Part shown: one piece after another, positions 52,845 through 63,830 of the stretch
How the letters are laid out: every line of letters starts with the position of its first letter
Position numbering within the stretch: the first letter of the stretch is position 1
NCBI GenBank assembly: GCA_003956705.1
Contig: QZCP01000166.1
Coordinates: 1 to 64,000 of the forward strand
Reading direction: 5' to 3'
Source: Brevipalpus yothersi
Lineage: Eukaryota > Arthropoda > Arachnida > Trombidiformes > Tenuipalpidae
Length of the DNA stretch: 64,000 nt
Notes under the pieces: model-generated
Database searches by the model: none
The model's input: the letters and a program-made list of their open reading frames with translations, nothing else
Told to the model about the DNA's origin: nothing
Program-made: the position numbers and the translations under genes

Positions 52845-54565
52845 TTATTTTAGCTCTGAAAAGTACTTGAGGAGATCCTTTGCTCGCTCACAATTCCAAC
52901 CGTTAAATCGTAAGATTCGTTCGACGGCTCTGATATAAATTTTGAGATAGGATATTCCAATATTTTTGATCTCTTCGAAATTGATCCTGTTATTGGAATT
53001 GAGAAAATTCCAATCTTGAGAGTATTTGCAGAACCAGAATGACATGTCTCCACAGTACATCATGGCTAGCATATGTGAGTCACTCATTATGCCCATATCA
53101 ATGAGTTCCAGGGTATTGACAGCATTCTCACCAGCGAAACGATGGGAATCGGCATTCGGAGAAGGAGCACGTGCGGCAGGGGCGAGCTCATCTTGTTGTG
53201 ATTGCAATTGTTTGAGACATTCTTCTATCTGGTGCTTCTTTTCAACGTTCTTTTCCTGCTGTTCTCGGACCTCTTCTTTTTTGAGGGTAATCTCAGCCAA
53301 AGCCGGCTCCAAATGAGAACGCATCTCAGGGTTTCGATATAATTTTTGCTCAATATCTTCCTGGATGGCTTGATGAAAACTCTAGCAAAAGATGAGAAAT
53401 ATGATTCAAATGTTAATCGAACAAAGTTGAAAAAAGTTCAAAGTTTACGACAAGTGGAGAGAAGAGAATTTAAGATATATGATCTAGCGAGATTCAATTG
53501 AGCCCCCAGCTTTGTGCTTCAGGAATTTTTTCTATGATCAGAGACTAAGGTGGAAATGATACTTACCTGTTGTTCATCGAGAGACTTTTGGAGTTCATCG
53601 AGTTCTTGGCCGAGAGCTCCCACTATTTGTTGCTTTTGAAGTAGTAATTTGCCCAGCACATTTGCACTGTTATTCAAATTAAAATCTTTTGCACTGACAA
53701 AAGCTATGTTCTGTTGTGCTCTAGGATAATCAACATGTATCGAAGGAGAAGGGCTTTTGTCAGATTGTTGAGAATATGTTGAATTATCGCCATGATCTTC
53801 TCTCAGAAGAGGTGAGATGAGGTCTCCTCTTAAGCTTAACATGAGATGAAAGTAGTTGATGCCATCTCGAAGTCTTGCTAGAAGACGATTCTGATTACTT
53901 TTCACCCAACATGGATCAGAAGAGAGTTTAGCTGAACAGAAAGCGTACAGAAGAGAGCCTTGCCTCCATAGGATACATTCACCTGAAAAAAATAAGAATT
54001 GATCATCATTAAATCAGAAGCTTGAGTATTCATGAGTCTCTTTCCCTGCATACCGAAATCAATTCCAAGAACATTGACAACCGATTGATAAGAATCACCA
54101 GAATTTGTCTTTGTCTTGGTGAGAGTTGAAGGTGTAGAGGTAATTTGACTCAAACTTTGTATCTCATCTAATTTATGACCAGATTTGTCCACTGATGCAC
54201 ACAAAGCGACAATCGAATCAAGCAAATGAAGTGTGGTGACAATATCTTCATCCGTCGATTCTAATCGAAAATTGTGTTCTGTTAAGTAGTTTTCATGGAA
54301 AAATGTACAATCCAGTACAGCCTAATCGGACATGAAGATAGAGAGAAAGAAAGTAATCAATTCAAGTGAACATCAACTCGTAACGGACACACCGTCAAGC
54401 CAATCAAATAAATACAAAATTAACCATCAAGTTCAGTATCTATTTCAATGAACAACATACCTTGGAATAGGTTTCTATTAAATCTTTTATACTCGGATCT
54501 TCATTCACATCTTTTGATGCTGCAGTCATCTTAAGATGTTCAAATTGTTCTATTAATTTATCCAT
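52845..54565 (-). CDS. RIMOC1: RIMOC1 (C5orf51) homologue with large coiled-coil insertion
   Basis: Four exons (54461-54565, 54054-54321, 53567-53982, 52845-53381) encode 441 residues with consistent phases. RIMOC1 associates with RAB7A and the MON1-CCZ1 exchange factor and is needed for mitophagy in vertebrates. Family landmarks as I recall them match in order: ETYSKAVLDCTFFHENYL near 31, GECILWRQGSLLYAFC at 125-140, LLARLRDGINYFHLML near 157, SDSHMLAMMYCGDMSFW near 363-379 and a C-terminal GWNCERAKDLLKYF. The vertebrate protein is about 294 residues. The excess falls almost entirely at residues 180-349, between the LML and SDSHMLAMMY blocks. That segment is Glu/Gln/Lys-rich and predicted coiled coil (ELDELQKSLDEQQ, KKEEVREQQEKNVEKKHQIE), ending in an Ala/Pro linker. 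The identification rests on remembered family sequence and should be checked. Confidence 0.82.
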
Positions 54566-54980
54566 ATCTGTCACCACAACCAAAGATACAAAAAAAACCA
54601 ATCCACTCTACACACACACAATCACCGATGAATCACAATAGTAGATGACATTAAATAGTAATAATCAGCTTTCCTCATCCAACACATACACACAAACACA
54701 ATTAACATTTATATCAACAACACTTCACCTGTCAGTAGTAATAGTCAAGTAAGAGAGTGAAAAAAGTAAACAATATACAAGCAGTAAAGCAAAAGCCGTT
54801 CACTTTCAAGTGGCTCTGGTTGCATGATGTAAACAAAGTGTAAAACGAAGAGAAAGAAAAAGTTGCATGTTGTTTTGATTTGGTACATCATCATGTTGTA
54901 CTTTAGTTGATGATGATCGGTTTTTTTTTGAAATTATGTTGAATTAATTTAATCTGGTATTATACTCATTGATTGTGGTG
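54566..54980. promoter_or_regulatory. shared divergent promoter region, RIMOC1 / PARL
   Basis: The start codons of minus-strand RIMOC1 and plus-strand PARL lie about 415 bp apart, head to head. The interval has CA-rich tracts and no open frame of note. A bidirectional promoter is inferred from spacing only; no core element was identified. Confidence 0.5.
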
Positions 54981-56518
54981 ATGATGATGTCCATGAGATT
55001 GATGGCGAGTGGGGCCAATTCGATTGTCAAGTGTGGCCTTTGTTCACGGTATGTGTTGATTCGTCACTTCAGTCGTAATCCAAAGAAACCGGGTGTTGTT
55101 CGCGATAAATTGGACATCAGTACGAGGGAATTGAAAAAATTTAAATTAAAAAAGCTATGTGAATTGGATAAGGATGATGTGACCTCCAATATGATCAAAG
55201 TGACACAATTGTGGAAACCATTAACATTCACTTTATCGGTAAGTTTTCCTTGCGATTGTGGCTACTGTATTCAATGATGAATTGAATTCGTTGATCATGT
55301 GTCCAACAGTATGAATAATTGATAGTTTGATAGTTGATTTAATTCGGCAAAATTTTTTCCACTTCATTATACTAGATGATTGGTTTGTCTTTTGGAAGTG
55401 CGGCAATCATCGAATATGAACGTTTAGGAAGAAAATTGCGATCAAAAAGTGATCGTCTCAGAGAATGGATTCGCAAACATCCCGGTTTTCAAGATGTAAG
55501 GATCGACCATCTAAGCTGAGCTGGCCAAGTATGGTTGAAATTTATTGATCACGATGGTTTCGAATCAATAATGAGGATCATTCGTGTCGATGTCATGGAA
55601 ATTCTTGACCTTCTCCAAGAATAGGTAATAATCTGTAATGATCTGATACTTACTGCAACCCTCTTGACTTTTTCCAGACATATCGAGCATGGATCAGCAT
55701 GACCCCGAGTGAAAAAATCTTCTGGTGTATGTGTGCCTTCAATTTTGCTGTGCTCATTGCTTTGAGGACAAGAACGCGACAACTTATGTACTTTTTCACT
55801 ACTCAGCCTTTGAAAAGTGAGTTCAATTTCTGATGATTCCAGCTGCCACTTTTCATCAATCAAATTATTACTTCTATCCTCAGAACCTCTCTATTTGCCA
55901 ATGGTACTAGCCATTTTTGGACACGCATCATTTCTCCATCTCTTGTGTAATATGTATGGCCTCCATTCAATCTTGTTACCAATGCGATCATTTCTAGGAG
56001 ATGAACAAATGTGGGCTCTATTCCTTAGTGCCGGAGTTTTTTCAAGTTTCATAAGTGTTGCTTCAAAAGCTGCGAGACGTACTATGGTCCCCTCTCTAGG
56101 AGCGGTAAATATTGACCATCGTTTCTCATTTGAAGTTTTCTGAGCAATTTCTCTTTCCATCGCATCTTCAGTCTGGTGCAATTTTAGGAATGCTTGGTGC
56201 TTTTTGTATCATTCAACCTGAGGCTAGACTTGGAATAGCTTTTGTAAACGATTTCAGTTTTCCAGCAAAATACGGTTTGATCGGTATCATTTTCATTGAT
56301 AGCTTGGGACTACTCATGGGCTGGAGATTCATAGATCACGCTGCTCATTTAGGAGGAACATTCTTCGGAGTGTGAGTTTGAAAATTTATTAATCTAATAC
56401 TTTTCGGCTAATGCAATTGTTTCTCTCCAGATGGTACATGAAATTCGGGCAAGATTTATTGTGGCGATATAGACGGAAACTAACAGTCAAATGGCGTGAT
56501 CTGAAGAGGAAATTTTAA
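54981..56518 (+). CDS. PARL: PARL, mitochondrial inner-membrane rhomboid protease
   Basis: Six exons (54981-55238, 55376-55495, 55678-55816, 55884-56104, 56172-56371, 56431-56518) encode 341 residues. PARL cleaves PINK1, PGAM5 and other proteins within the inner membrane. The N-terminus is basic, Met/Arg/Ser-rich and target-peptide-like. The rhomboid core shows the oxyanion-side HASFLHLLCNMYGL helix, the catalytic serine in GASG (S247) split exactly at an intron, and DHAAHLGG with the catalytic histidine at H305. The Ser-His spacing of 58 residues equals that of human PARL (S277/H335). An ATG at 54981 begins an M-M-M-S-M run, and any of these methionines could initiate. The catalytic dyad is intact, so the protein should be active. 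Its neighbour, RIMOC1, is also linked to mitophagy. Confidence 0.94.
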
Positions 56519-56775
56519 TTTGTTCAAATTAGAACTCTGTTACTTTGGTATCTTATCTGATCCATATTTAGTAATAAGTTTTAATTCAATGAAATTTTGT
56601 TCATACAGTACATCTTTCTCCGTCTCTTTCAATATCACTTACAAATAACTCACTTGAGTTCATTTCGCGCTCAAGATATGATTCAACTCAAACTTGGTAT
56701 TGTCTTCAAGTACCTTAGCTCTGGATCAATTCCACTAGTTTCACAAATCGGTTCTAATAGAATTACTGGCTAAAG

Positions 56776-56783
56776 TATATATA
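56776..56783 (+). promoter_or_regulatory. TATA-like element upstream of 5S rRNA
   Basis: TATATATA sits 24-31 bp before the 5S start. Upstream TATA-like elements at this distance support Pol III transcription of 5S genes in several arthropods. Confidence 0.5.
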
Positions 56784-56806
56784 CAGATTTTTACCTCTTA
56801 TTCAAT

Positions 56807-56924
56807 GTCTGCGACCATACCACGTTGAGAACTCCAGATCCCGTCCGATCTCTGAAGATAAGCAACGTTGGGCCGGGTTAGTACTTGGGAGGGAGACCAC
56901 TTGGGAACCCCCGGTGTTGCAGAC
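56807..56924 (+). rRNA. 5S rRNA: 5S ribosomal RNA gene
   Basis: The 118 bp match the animal 5S consensus throughout: ACCATACCACGTTGA, GTCCGATCTCTGAAG, AAGCAACGTTGGGCC and GGTTAGTACTTGG. The ends pair perfectly as helix I (GTCTGC with GCAGAC). The A-box/C-box internal control region (TAAGCAACG, GGTTAGTACTTGGGAGG) is present, with a few departures from the usual animal sequence in the GGATGGG and CCGCCTGGG regions. A run of six T follows directly and a TATA-like element precedes it. It is a single copy here, in the 730 bp between PARL and MTIF3, not part of a visible tandem array. Whether it is expressed or is a slightly diverged copy cannot be told from sequence alone. Confidence 0.92.
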
Positions 56925-56925
56925 A

Positions 56926-56931
56926 TTTTTT
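56926..56931 (+). terminator. Pol III oligo-T terminator of 5S
   Basis: Six consecutive T, one base after the 5S 3' end. Confidence 0.85.
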
Positions 56932-57246
56932 CATTTTATGAGATAGCCGAGCTATTCATTTTGAGAATTTGAAACAAATACATTATCAAAATTGATGCAG
57001 ATTGAAAGGATTTAATTCTAAGAAAATTAAAGGTCAGACAACTTCACCACAAACCGCATCATCTGCCACAAGGACAAGATGACAAGGAAGAGGCTCTCAT
57101 GATTGAAAGTCAACGGAAAAGAAAGCATCTTTCAAAATTCTTCGCTAGTGAGAGGTTGGATTGAACACTTTTGAACTAGCGAGGTTAGTTTATCCCATAG
57201 ATGAGAGTAAAATGATACAGAGAACTTTAAAGTTTGGAAAAAATTT

Positions 57247-58056
57247 TTATTTTCGCTTTTTGTCTAACAAATGTTTCAATTTTTCATCATCATTCAACAA
57301 GCTAGGATCTATTGTGTATTCATCACCGCCCGTTACTTTTTTGCTTTCTTTGACTTCAATCTCTTCTACAGGAACTTCTTTATTCAAGTCCAAAAAAGCT
57401 GTAAAAGATAAACTTTCATCTTTACTCTTGAATCCATTAATTTTGGCTTGAGGAATGAGGCCTTGTTTTATCTTGTTAAACATTTCTTCTAGCACAGGTT
57501 TTTTACCCTGGCCACCAGTAATAGTGAATTTGACAGGATGAAGTGCTTTCACCAATCTATTGAGATGTAAAATTTTTGCATTCAAATCACTATCTCCAGT
57601 TTGATAGCTCATAACCAATCTCTTGATATCTTTTTTGAGTTTTTTCTTCGAGGGCGATTCCTCGGAAGAACCTTCCGCATCTCCATTCCCGTTTACGGAT
57701 TCATCCTCTTCTCCAACAGCTTCATGGAGAGGTTTGAGCTGATATTCAGGATATTTAGGCTTCACTCGTGGATCATGGGGCATCGGTACCATAACCAATC
57801 CTCTCTTTTTAGCCATATCTTCAGCATCTTTTCTCAATTTGTTGCCAATGCTTTTACCATCCATATCGTATATTCGAATCATTTCATGCTTAAAACTTGG
57901 AGCTGGTTTACTTGAGGACAAATTTCTGGCACATACCAGTAAACTTGCATGTGGAAAAGTGGTAGAAGCTATAATGGGAAAACACTGTTGAAATGAATTT
58001 CGTAAACATTGAAATTGTTTCAGAGCGATGGAGGAACAATTTATGAAACTCATCAT
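57247..58056 (-). CDS. MTIF3: mitochondrial translation initiation factor 3
   Basis: An uninterrupted 269-residue frame; the first ATG is at 58056 and is followed by a second. IF3 binds the small mitochondrial ribosomal subunit, keeps subunits apart and proofreads the start codon. The first 55 residues are hydrophobic/basic with Ser and Arg and look like a mitochondrial presequence. The N-domain follows (MIRIYDMDGKSIG, DAEDMAKKRGLVMVPM, then YQLKP), then an acidic, Ser-rich linker. The C-domain contains KKDIKRLVMSYQTGDSDL and TITGGQGKKPV. The C-terminal extension is acidic (EVPVEEIEVKESK). Similarity to bacterial IF3 is low, as in other animal MTIF3 proteins. It lies on the same strand as 4E-T, about 500 bp downstream of that gene's stop, and converges on the 5S gene. 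Confidence 0.85.
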   Translation of the reverse strand: MMSFINCSSIALKQFQCLRNSFQQCFPIIASTTFPHASLLVCARNLSSSKPAPSFKHEMIRIYDMDGKSIGNKLRKDAEDMAKKRGLVMVPMPHDPRVKPKYPEYQLKPLHEAVGEEDESVNGNGDAEGSSEESPSKKKLKKDIKRLVMSYQTGDSDLNAKILHLNRLVKALHPVKFTITGGQGKKPVLEEMFNKIKQGLIPQAKINGFKSKDESLSFTAFLDLNKEVPVEEIEVKESKKVTGGDEYTIDPSLLNDDEKLKHLLDKKRK

Positions 58057-58552
58057 GTACAAAAAGAATGTTACTTATTCAAGCAACAATTAAAGAATTG
58101 AAGAAACAAAATAACAATAAAATCAAAGGAATGAAAATTCCAAGGCATCAATCTGTACTTCAGTTCATTGAAAGTTCGATAATTATGATTGAAAAAAATC
58201 ATGTGCATAATGTTTACCTTCAACAGATGATGCAAGGCTTGGAGGGCTGACCAAGTGCTTTACGCCCTCTATACATACATGTACGTGTATCGAATTCTGT
58301 CAGAACGCACTTTGAGAAATATTCCGAATAATTCCCTAGAATTCCTCTTGTTATATTTGAGCTATTGGTAAGAATAGTAGTGAGCCATAATATAAGGCAT
58401 TCTTTACAAGCCTTTATTGTTTTTTAACCAAATAGATTCTCTATCTCTTTTTTTCACATCAACACCTCACATGAGAGGTTTTTTTAACAATATCTTCACA
58501 ACAAATTTACAGCCAATTTTATCAAAAAAGACTGTGATTTTTTTTCCTCACT
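58057..58552. other. intergenic between 4E-T and MTIF3
   Basis: AT-rich with no coding signal. It should contain the 4E-T 3' untranslated region and the MTIF3 promoter. Confidence 0.6.
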
Positions 58553-61209
58553 TCATTGACGCTGAAGTCGGAATAACAATTGATTAAGATTTTCTCTTGG
58601 GCAGGCGTTTTCGGAAAATCTAGATTCACTGGGATGAGCAGAACGGACATAACCAGCTTCAATCTCCTCCAGACTTTTTGCTTGCTCAAACCTTATGGGA
58701 GGTAGAGATGGTTGAATTTGCCGCAACTGATTCAGATTCACATTTATATTAGCTTTTTGAAGCAAATTAACTAGATCCTGCTCTGGAGGTTGATTATTAT
58801 AGAAGTTGTTTGGTACATTATTTGCAACATGATGATGCTGTTGCTGGTGTTGCTGCTGCTGCTGGCGAATATGAACATTAGCCATCGGAGCCAAAGGTCT
58901 TTGGAACATCTCTGGGTGATCAAAAGGCTGAATAGGAGGTCGTCCGAGGTTCATGTTGGGCCAGGGAAATTGAGGTACTTTCATCTCAGGTTTGAATTGA
59001 ATATTCACCTGATTTTGTAGAAGAGCTTGACGATTACGTTGCAATACTGCGGTTGGAGTGAGACCGAAATACAACTGTGCAGGTCTTTTATCATTTGTTG
59101 GAAGTCGTTTGTCTGAGGAAGTAGTTGCGGTGGTATTTGTGGTGGTTGTGGTGTTGAGTAGGGATAGAGGGGAGGGAAGGGTTCGGGGGATGGGTTTCGG
59201 AGGCTGCCATTTGCTATTAAGTCCTCGCACTTTTCGTTGATATCTGTGAAAGTGAAAGAAAAATTATTCATAAAGATCGAGAGCTAGTCACGTATAAGTG
59301 AATGATAGGGAAGAAGATTCGTTCCAGGAGTTGAGAGGTACCATTACGTTATAGAATTATGGAAGGCAACTGTTATCTAATTCCAACCCCCTTCTGAGAG
59401 AATCTACATAGCCTATCAACAGTGGAGATGAATACGATTGGACAAAAAATGAATGATGCACTGAGAATTGTAAGACTGAACGCTAGACTCCGTGTTTCTG
59501 AAAGGGTTTCAATTTAAATGGACGCGTGATTGTTATGAGATATTGAGGGAAATTAATTGGAAATTTGAGATAAAAAATCATACCTAAGAAGTTTATCGAT
59601 GGGATCTTCCACAGTTTCTGGATTCTCCATTCCCGAGAACCATTGCGCAAATCGACTGGTACCACTTTGATTTTCACCGGTCTGAGGTCCATCAGCTACT
59701 GGAATGGATGAAGCCATATGGTCATTCTCGATGGATCTAAATATTTCATTAATGTCGAAATCTTGTGAGTCTTTGTGATTAGCATGATTATCTTGACTGG
59801 TCCAAACATTGGTTTGATCAGCTTCTTGCTTCCCGGAACCGTGATCATTATTTGAGTTTGAGTTTGAGTTGAGTTGAGATGCGTGCTCTCTGGTTTCTTG
59901 ATGCTCTGATTTATTTTGACGAGAAGGTGGTGGTTCTTCATTACGATCATCCTCAGTCCGATCATCTTCATCAAAGCCTCTAAGCTCGATATAATCATGC
60001 TGACTTGTAGGGCCGGCAGAGAACCATTCTGGCTCCTCATCTTCATAGCTATGACTATCATGCCGATTATCAGAATTACTGTGATAACGATTTCGACTAC
60101 CCATGGATGACCATCTGTTGTCATAATCATAATTGCGCGAATAATCACGCTGATTCGATCGTCGATTATCCATGATATCATCATCACGAAGATCACGTGA
60201 AGGCCTAGACCAATCATTCTGGTTTCGCCGCTCCATTATTCGACCTGATCCAACTCGTCCTCGAGGTAGAGGCTCACGGTGCATCATGTGATCTCTATCA
60301 TCTCGAGATGATTTATCAAGATGGTGAATCTGATTATCACCTCTTGCTGCACGATTGGCTGTGGGTTCAGGTTTATTAGGTACAATGTGACAGCCGGTGC
60401 CAAAGCTGCGCCTTTGTGGACTAAGGACAATATCATCCAGAGATTCATCTTTAATTCGTTCACGGGGATCAATCCGTCTCTTATATGGTCCATCTTTATC
60501 ATTATCTGATCCAATGGAACGATCCCATTTTTGTGGGCCATTTGCATTACCAATAGGGCCACCTTTTGAAGATGCATTGGTTGCTGATTGTTGACCATTC
60601 GGACAAATCTTAACATTCGACCATGGAAGAGGATCCCACAGTCCTCTTGAGCTGTGCAAGTAGGCGGAAGACAAAGAGGTTGAAGAAATGGGAAGACAGA
60701 TGATTATTTGCAAGTAATAATGAATGCAACATGCTTCCTCAGAATCATCATCACCACATGATTATCAGCGGTCAAAAGGCTAATCGAAACTTACTTATTG
60801 TAGCAAGAATCAAGGCATCTAGGACGCTTTTTACAAATAACTGTTTTTGATATGGCCACCAGTTCATCCTAAAAGAGATGATATTAGAAGTGGTTAAAGT
60901 GGATAAAGAAAGAGGTTCAAAAGCAATTGAGAAGAGAGAGAAAGAGCATCAAAAAAAAGATGGAAACAAAACATAATTTATCACATGAGTCATCTTGTAC
61001 AGGTCGACAAAAAGAGTAATGGCTACAATGTAGGGTCAAGAGGCAAGGTCACCATTAATGACCAATTTACTTACCTTGCTATATGAATATCTATTGTCAT
61101 CATTTGATTTATTGGAAGAATCATTCTCTTTATCCTCTTTATTCAGTGAATCTTTACATTCATCATCACTCTTCTTCTCATTATCTGGAGCATCATTCTC
61201 ATTGGCCAT
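58553..61209 (-). CDS. EIF4ENIF1: eIF4E transporter 4E-T
   Basis: Four exons (61075-61209, 60795-60868, 59584-60651, 58553-59243) encode 655 residues. 4E-T binds eIF4E, shuttles it to the nucleus and nucleates P-bodies where mRNAs are repressed and deadenylated. The eIF4E-binding motif Y-x4-L-phi is YSKDELV at residues 43-49, followed by KKRPRCLDSCYN-SRGLWDPLPW. This corresponds to SKQRPSCLSEKYDSDGVWDP in the vertebrate protein as I recall it. An Arg/Asp-rich region carries SPQRRSFGTG. SRFAQWFSGMENPETVEDP near 400-420 matches the conserved SRFSxWF segment. The C-terminal third is Pro- and Gln/His-rich, with FxNLLxKA-like repeats. The first intron splits the eIF4E motif between K45 and D46. 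The ATG at 61209 gives a plausible acidic N-terminus. Confidence 0.92.
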
Positions 61210-62790
61210 ATTTAAAGCACCACACACAATCAAGTAAAGAGCAGTAAAGAGAGAGCAGTGAACAGAGAGTGAAAAGTAAAAGGTGGAGAAAAGAAATATA
61301 TATGTAAGTATGTATGTATTTAAAATATTTTTATATGTATATATATATGAATGTAATTTTAAATCTGTATATACCACAGATTAATATTGGTGAGGAATAA
61401 ATTTTTTTTTCTTGGATGACGAGAGAGAGAGAGATCACTTCCATACACACAACACAGAGAATGAAAACTTGTCATGAGCTTTTCAAAATGAAAATCTTTT
61501 TTCAAGCCACTAAAGAGACAGATGGCGCTCAAAAAAGAGGCTGGAAAAAAATTTTTTTCCTCTTTTCGAGATGAAAACTTTTTCATGATAAAAAATTCTT
61601 ATGCTCGAATTTTGATAATCTTGTAGATTCTTGCGTGAGAGATAGAGAGATAGAGAACAAAAGGGAATAGAATATGGTTCAAATCATCGGAGAATCAGAC
61701 TATCGGAATCAGAACCATCGATGGAAGTTCGACGTATTGAGCAAGGGTTGCTCGAAAGTTCGTCGATCAGTTACCTGAATACACTGTACTTGAGACGTAA
61801 GAAGCGATCTCAGTGAACTTTTAATTTATATAGTTTACATAGTATATAGTATTATAGTTTAGTATATAGTTTATATAGTTTAGGTACTGAAAAGGGTGTA
61901 TATTGATTTGGACGATTTTCAATTGACGAAACAGTGGGCAGAGAACGGATAATTTTCCTGAGAAGGAATCGAGATTTTTGAGAAACTTTTTATACATGTA
62001 ATTGTAGAAAAAGATCATCAAAAAATCTTGGGACTGCATTTTGTTTGATGTTTGATAGGGGCATATTGGCGTTAGAAGAGACCGAGCTTCGATTTTAAGA
62101 ATGGAGTGAATCTTCGTTACTCAAACAATCAGAACGCTAAAAATCAGTTGCTTACTTTCACCCACAAAGTTAGTGCATCCAATGATCATGAAGTATCCGT
62201 GAAAATTTTCTCTCCTATAACTGATGCTTACAACGGAAATATGATGAGCTCCTTTTTCGTTGTCCAATTCATGCATATCAATAATGGAAGTAAACAAATT
62301 AGTCATTATGTAGTCACAATAGAGGTACCATTCACTTGACATTTAAAGTTAACTCAACCCAGTCCGCTTGGCAGAATCAAATGGAATGATTCTAATCGAA
62401 TTTCTAAATCTAAAGATCAGGTGAAACTATTTTCATCGATCTTTCATCAGTCTCACGATCGATCTAGCCGTAGGCAGCATGAAGTCACCAAGATGAACAG
62501 CGAAATTTTTCCAGATGGGTTCTAGAATACCAAAAATCTCTATAACTGGCCGGAAAGCTCGATTTGAAGCATATCTGAACTAATAGCATAACAATTTTGT
62601 TCTCTCTCTCTCTCTCTTTTCCTTTTTCTCATGAAGTTTTTGTTGTCTGAACCGAATCGGAGGAGCCTGGCGAGATGCCTCTCATCTTCTTCAGCTTGTT
62701 GCCTTCCTCCAGTGATCCACCAAAATGATCACATTCACCGCGACATTCACAGAACTTCAAAAAAAGAGAGAGAGAGACACACATACACAG

Positions 62791-62795
<5 letters not shown>

Positions 62796-62836
<41 letters not shown>
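62796..62836. repeat. (AG)n microsatellite
   Basis: A pure AG run of about 41 bp. Confidence 0.95.
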
Positions 62837-62841
<5 letters not shown>

Positions 62842-63075
62842 CTTCAGATATTTTTATCCCAATCCACATCGTTGTTCCAAGGAACCTAGGCACTTTCCTT
62901 TTCCACCATCAACTGAGTATGTGTGTATATGCATATGTGTGTGTCTATCTATCTCTCTCTCTCTCATTTTTTTCCGTGTTCATTCGTTATCATGCTCATC
63001 ATAGCCATTCTTTGCGAATTGTGATACCCTTCTCTTTCTCTTCCACCAGTTTCCCCATCCACCTCCACTTTTTTT

Positions 63076-63078
<3 letters not shown>

Positions 63079-63147
<69 letters not shown>
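63079..63147. repeat. (CT)n microsatellite
   Basis: A pure CT run of about 67 bp, inverted relative to the (AG)n array 240 bp upstream. Confidence 0.95.
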
Positions 63148-63149
<2 letters not shown>

Positions 63150-63348
63150 TCATTTTCTTCACTTTTCTTATTCACATTCTTCATCATCTTCCGTTACTTC
63201 TTTGCTCATATCTCCTTGAAAACACATACTTATATATGTAAATGTATTTATAATTATCATTATAGCCAAAATTGTCCGGTGTGCTTACTATAAGGTCGTC
63301 AGACAGTTGATCTCAACTCATCTACACATCGGCCCAACGTGGACAGCA

Positions 63349-63830
63349 ATGACTGTTAGCTATCAGTCGGATGTTGCATCGTCCACTTCTGGAGGCCTCA
63401 TCAAATTATTGTGGCGGTGGAGAGGAAGTGTATGGAAATTAGTTTATAGAGAATTGCTAATTTTTGTAATCTTTTTTCTCGGCTTGGCTCTAGCCTATCG
63501 ATACTTGTTTACCGATCGACTCAAAAGGTGAGTGAACTTGGGCAAATGTATCGAAATGTATTTATTGTGTGTGAGTGAGTAAATCGTCAAGAATAATGAT
63601 GGAAAGTTACTTACTTTCTGAACTTTTTCGATGCCCTTCATGATCATTCACGATTTTTTTCCACTTTTCCACTTCTTTTTCCCTATTTCTACAAGGAGTT
63701 TCGAATATTTGGTCATTTTTTGCTCAGCATTCGTGGACATGATACCATTGTCATTTATATTAGGTTTTTATGTATCATTTACCGCTACTCGATGGTGGAA
63801 TCAATACACAGCCATTCCCTGGCCCGACAA
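63349..63830 (+). CDS. bestrophin-family anion channel, 5' exons only
   Basis: Two in-phase exons (63349-63527, 63696-63830) encode the first 104 residues and part of the next codon; the gene runs off the window. Bestrophins are pentameric calcium-activated chloride/bicarbonate channels of the plasma membrane. The start MTVSYQSDVA is the near-invariant bestrophin N-terminus (MTVTY in vertebrates), so the ATG at 63349 is chosen over in-frame upstream codons. LLWRWRGSVWKLVYRELL and a first transmembrane segment follow. The second exon carries IPLSFILGFYVSFTATRWW, with the pore-lining and conserved RWWNQY...PWPD signature. The last donor is GTGAGT at 63831. Which of the several arthropod bestrophin paralogues this is cannot be told from the fragment. 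Confidence 0.93.

Larger units (their letters stand above)
61210..63348. other. intergenic between divergent 4E-T and bestrophin
   Basis: No supportable gene. It contains AT-rich runs of TATAGTTTA type near 61830-61880, GA/CT arrays at 62796-62836 and 63079-63147, and presumably both promoters. A long plus-strand frame at 62631-63293 is mostly translation of the two arrays. Confidence 0.55.
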
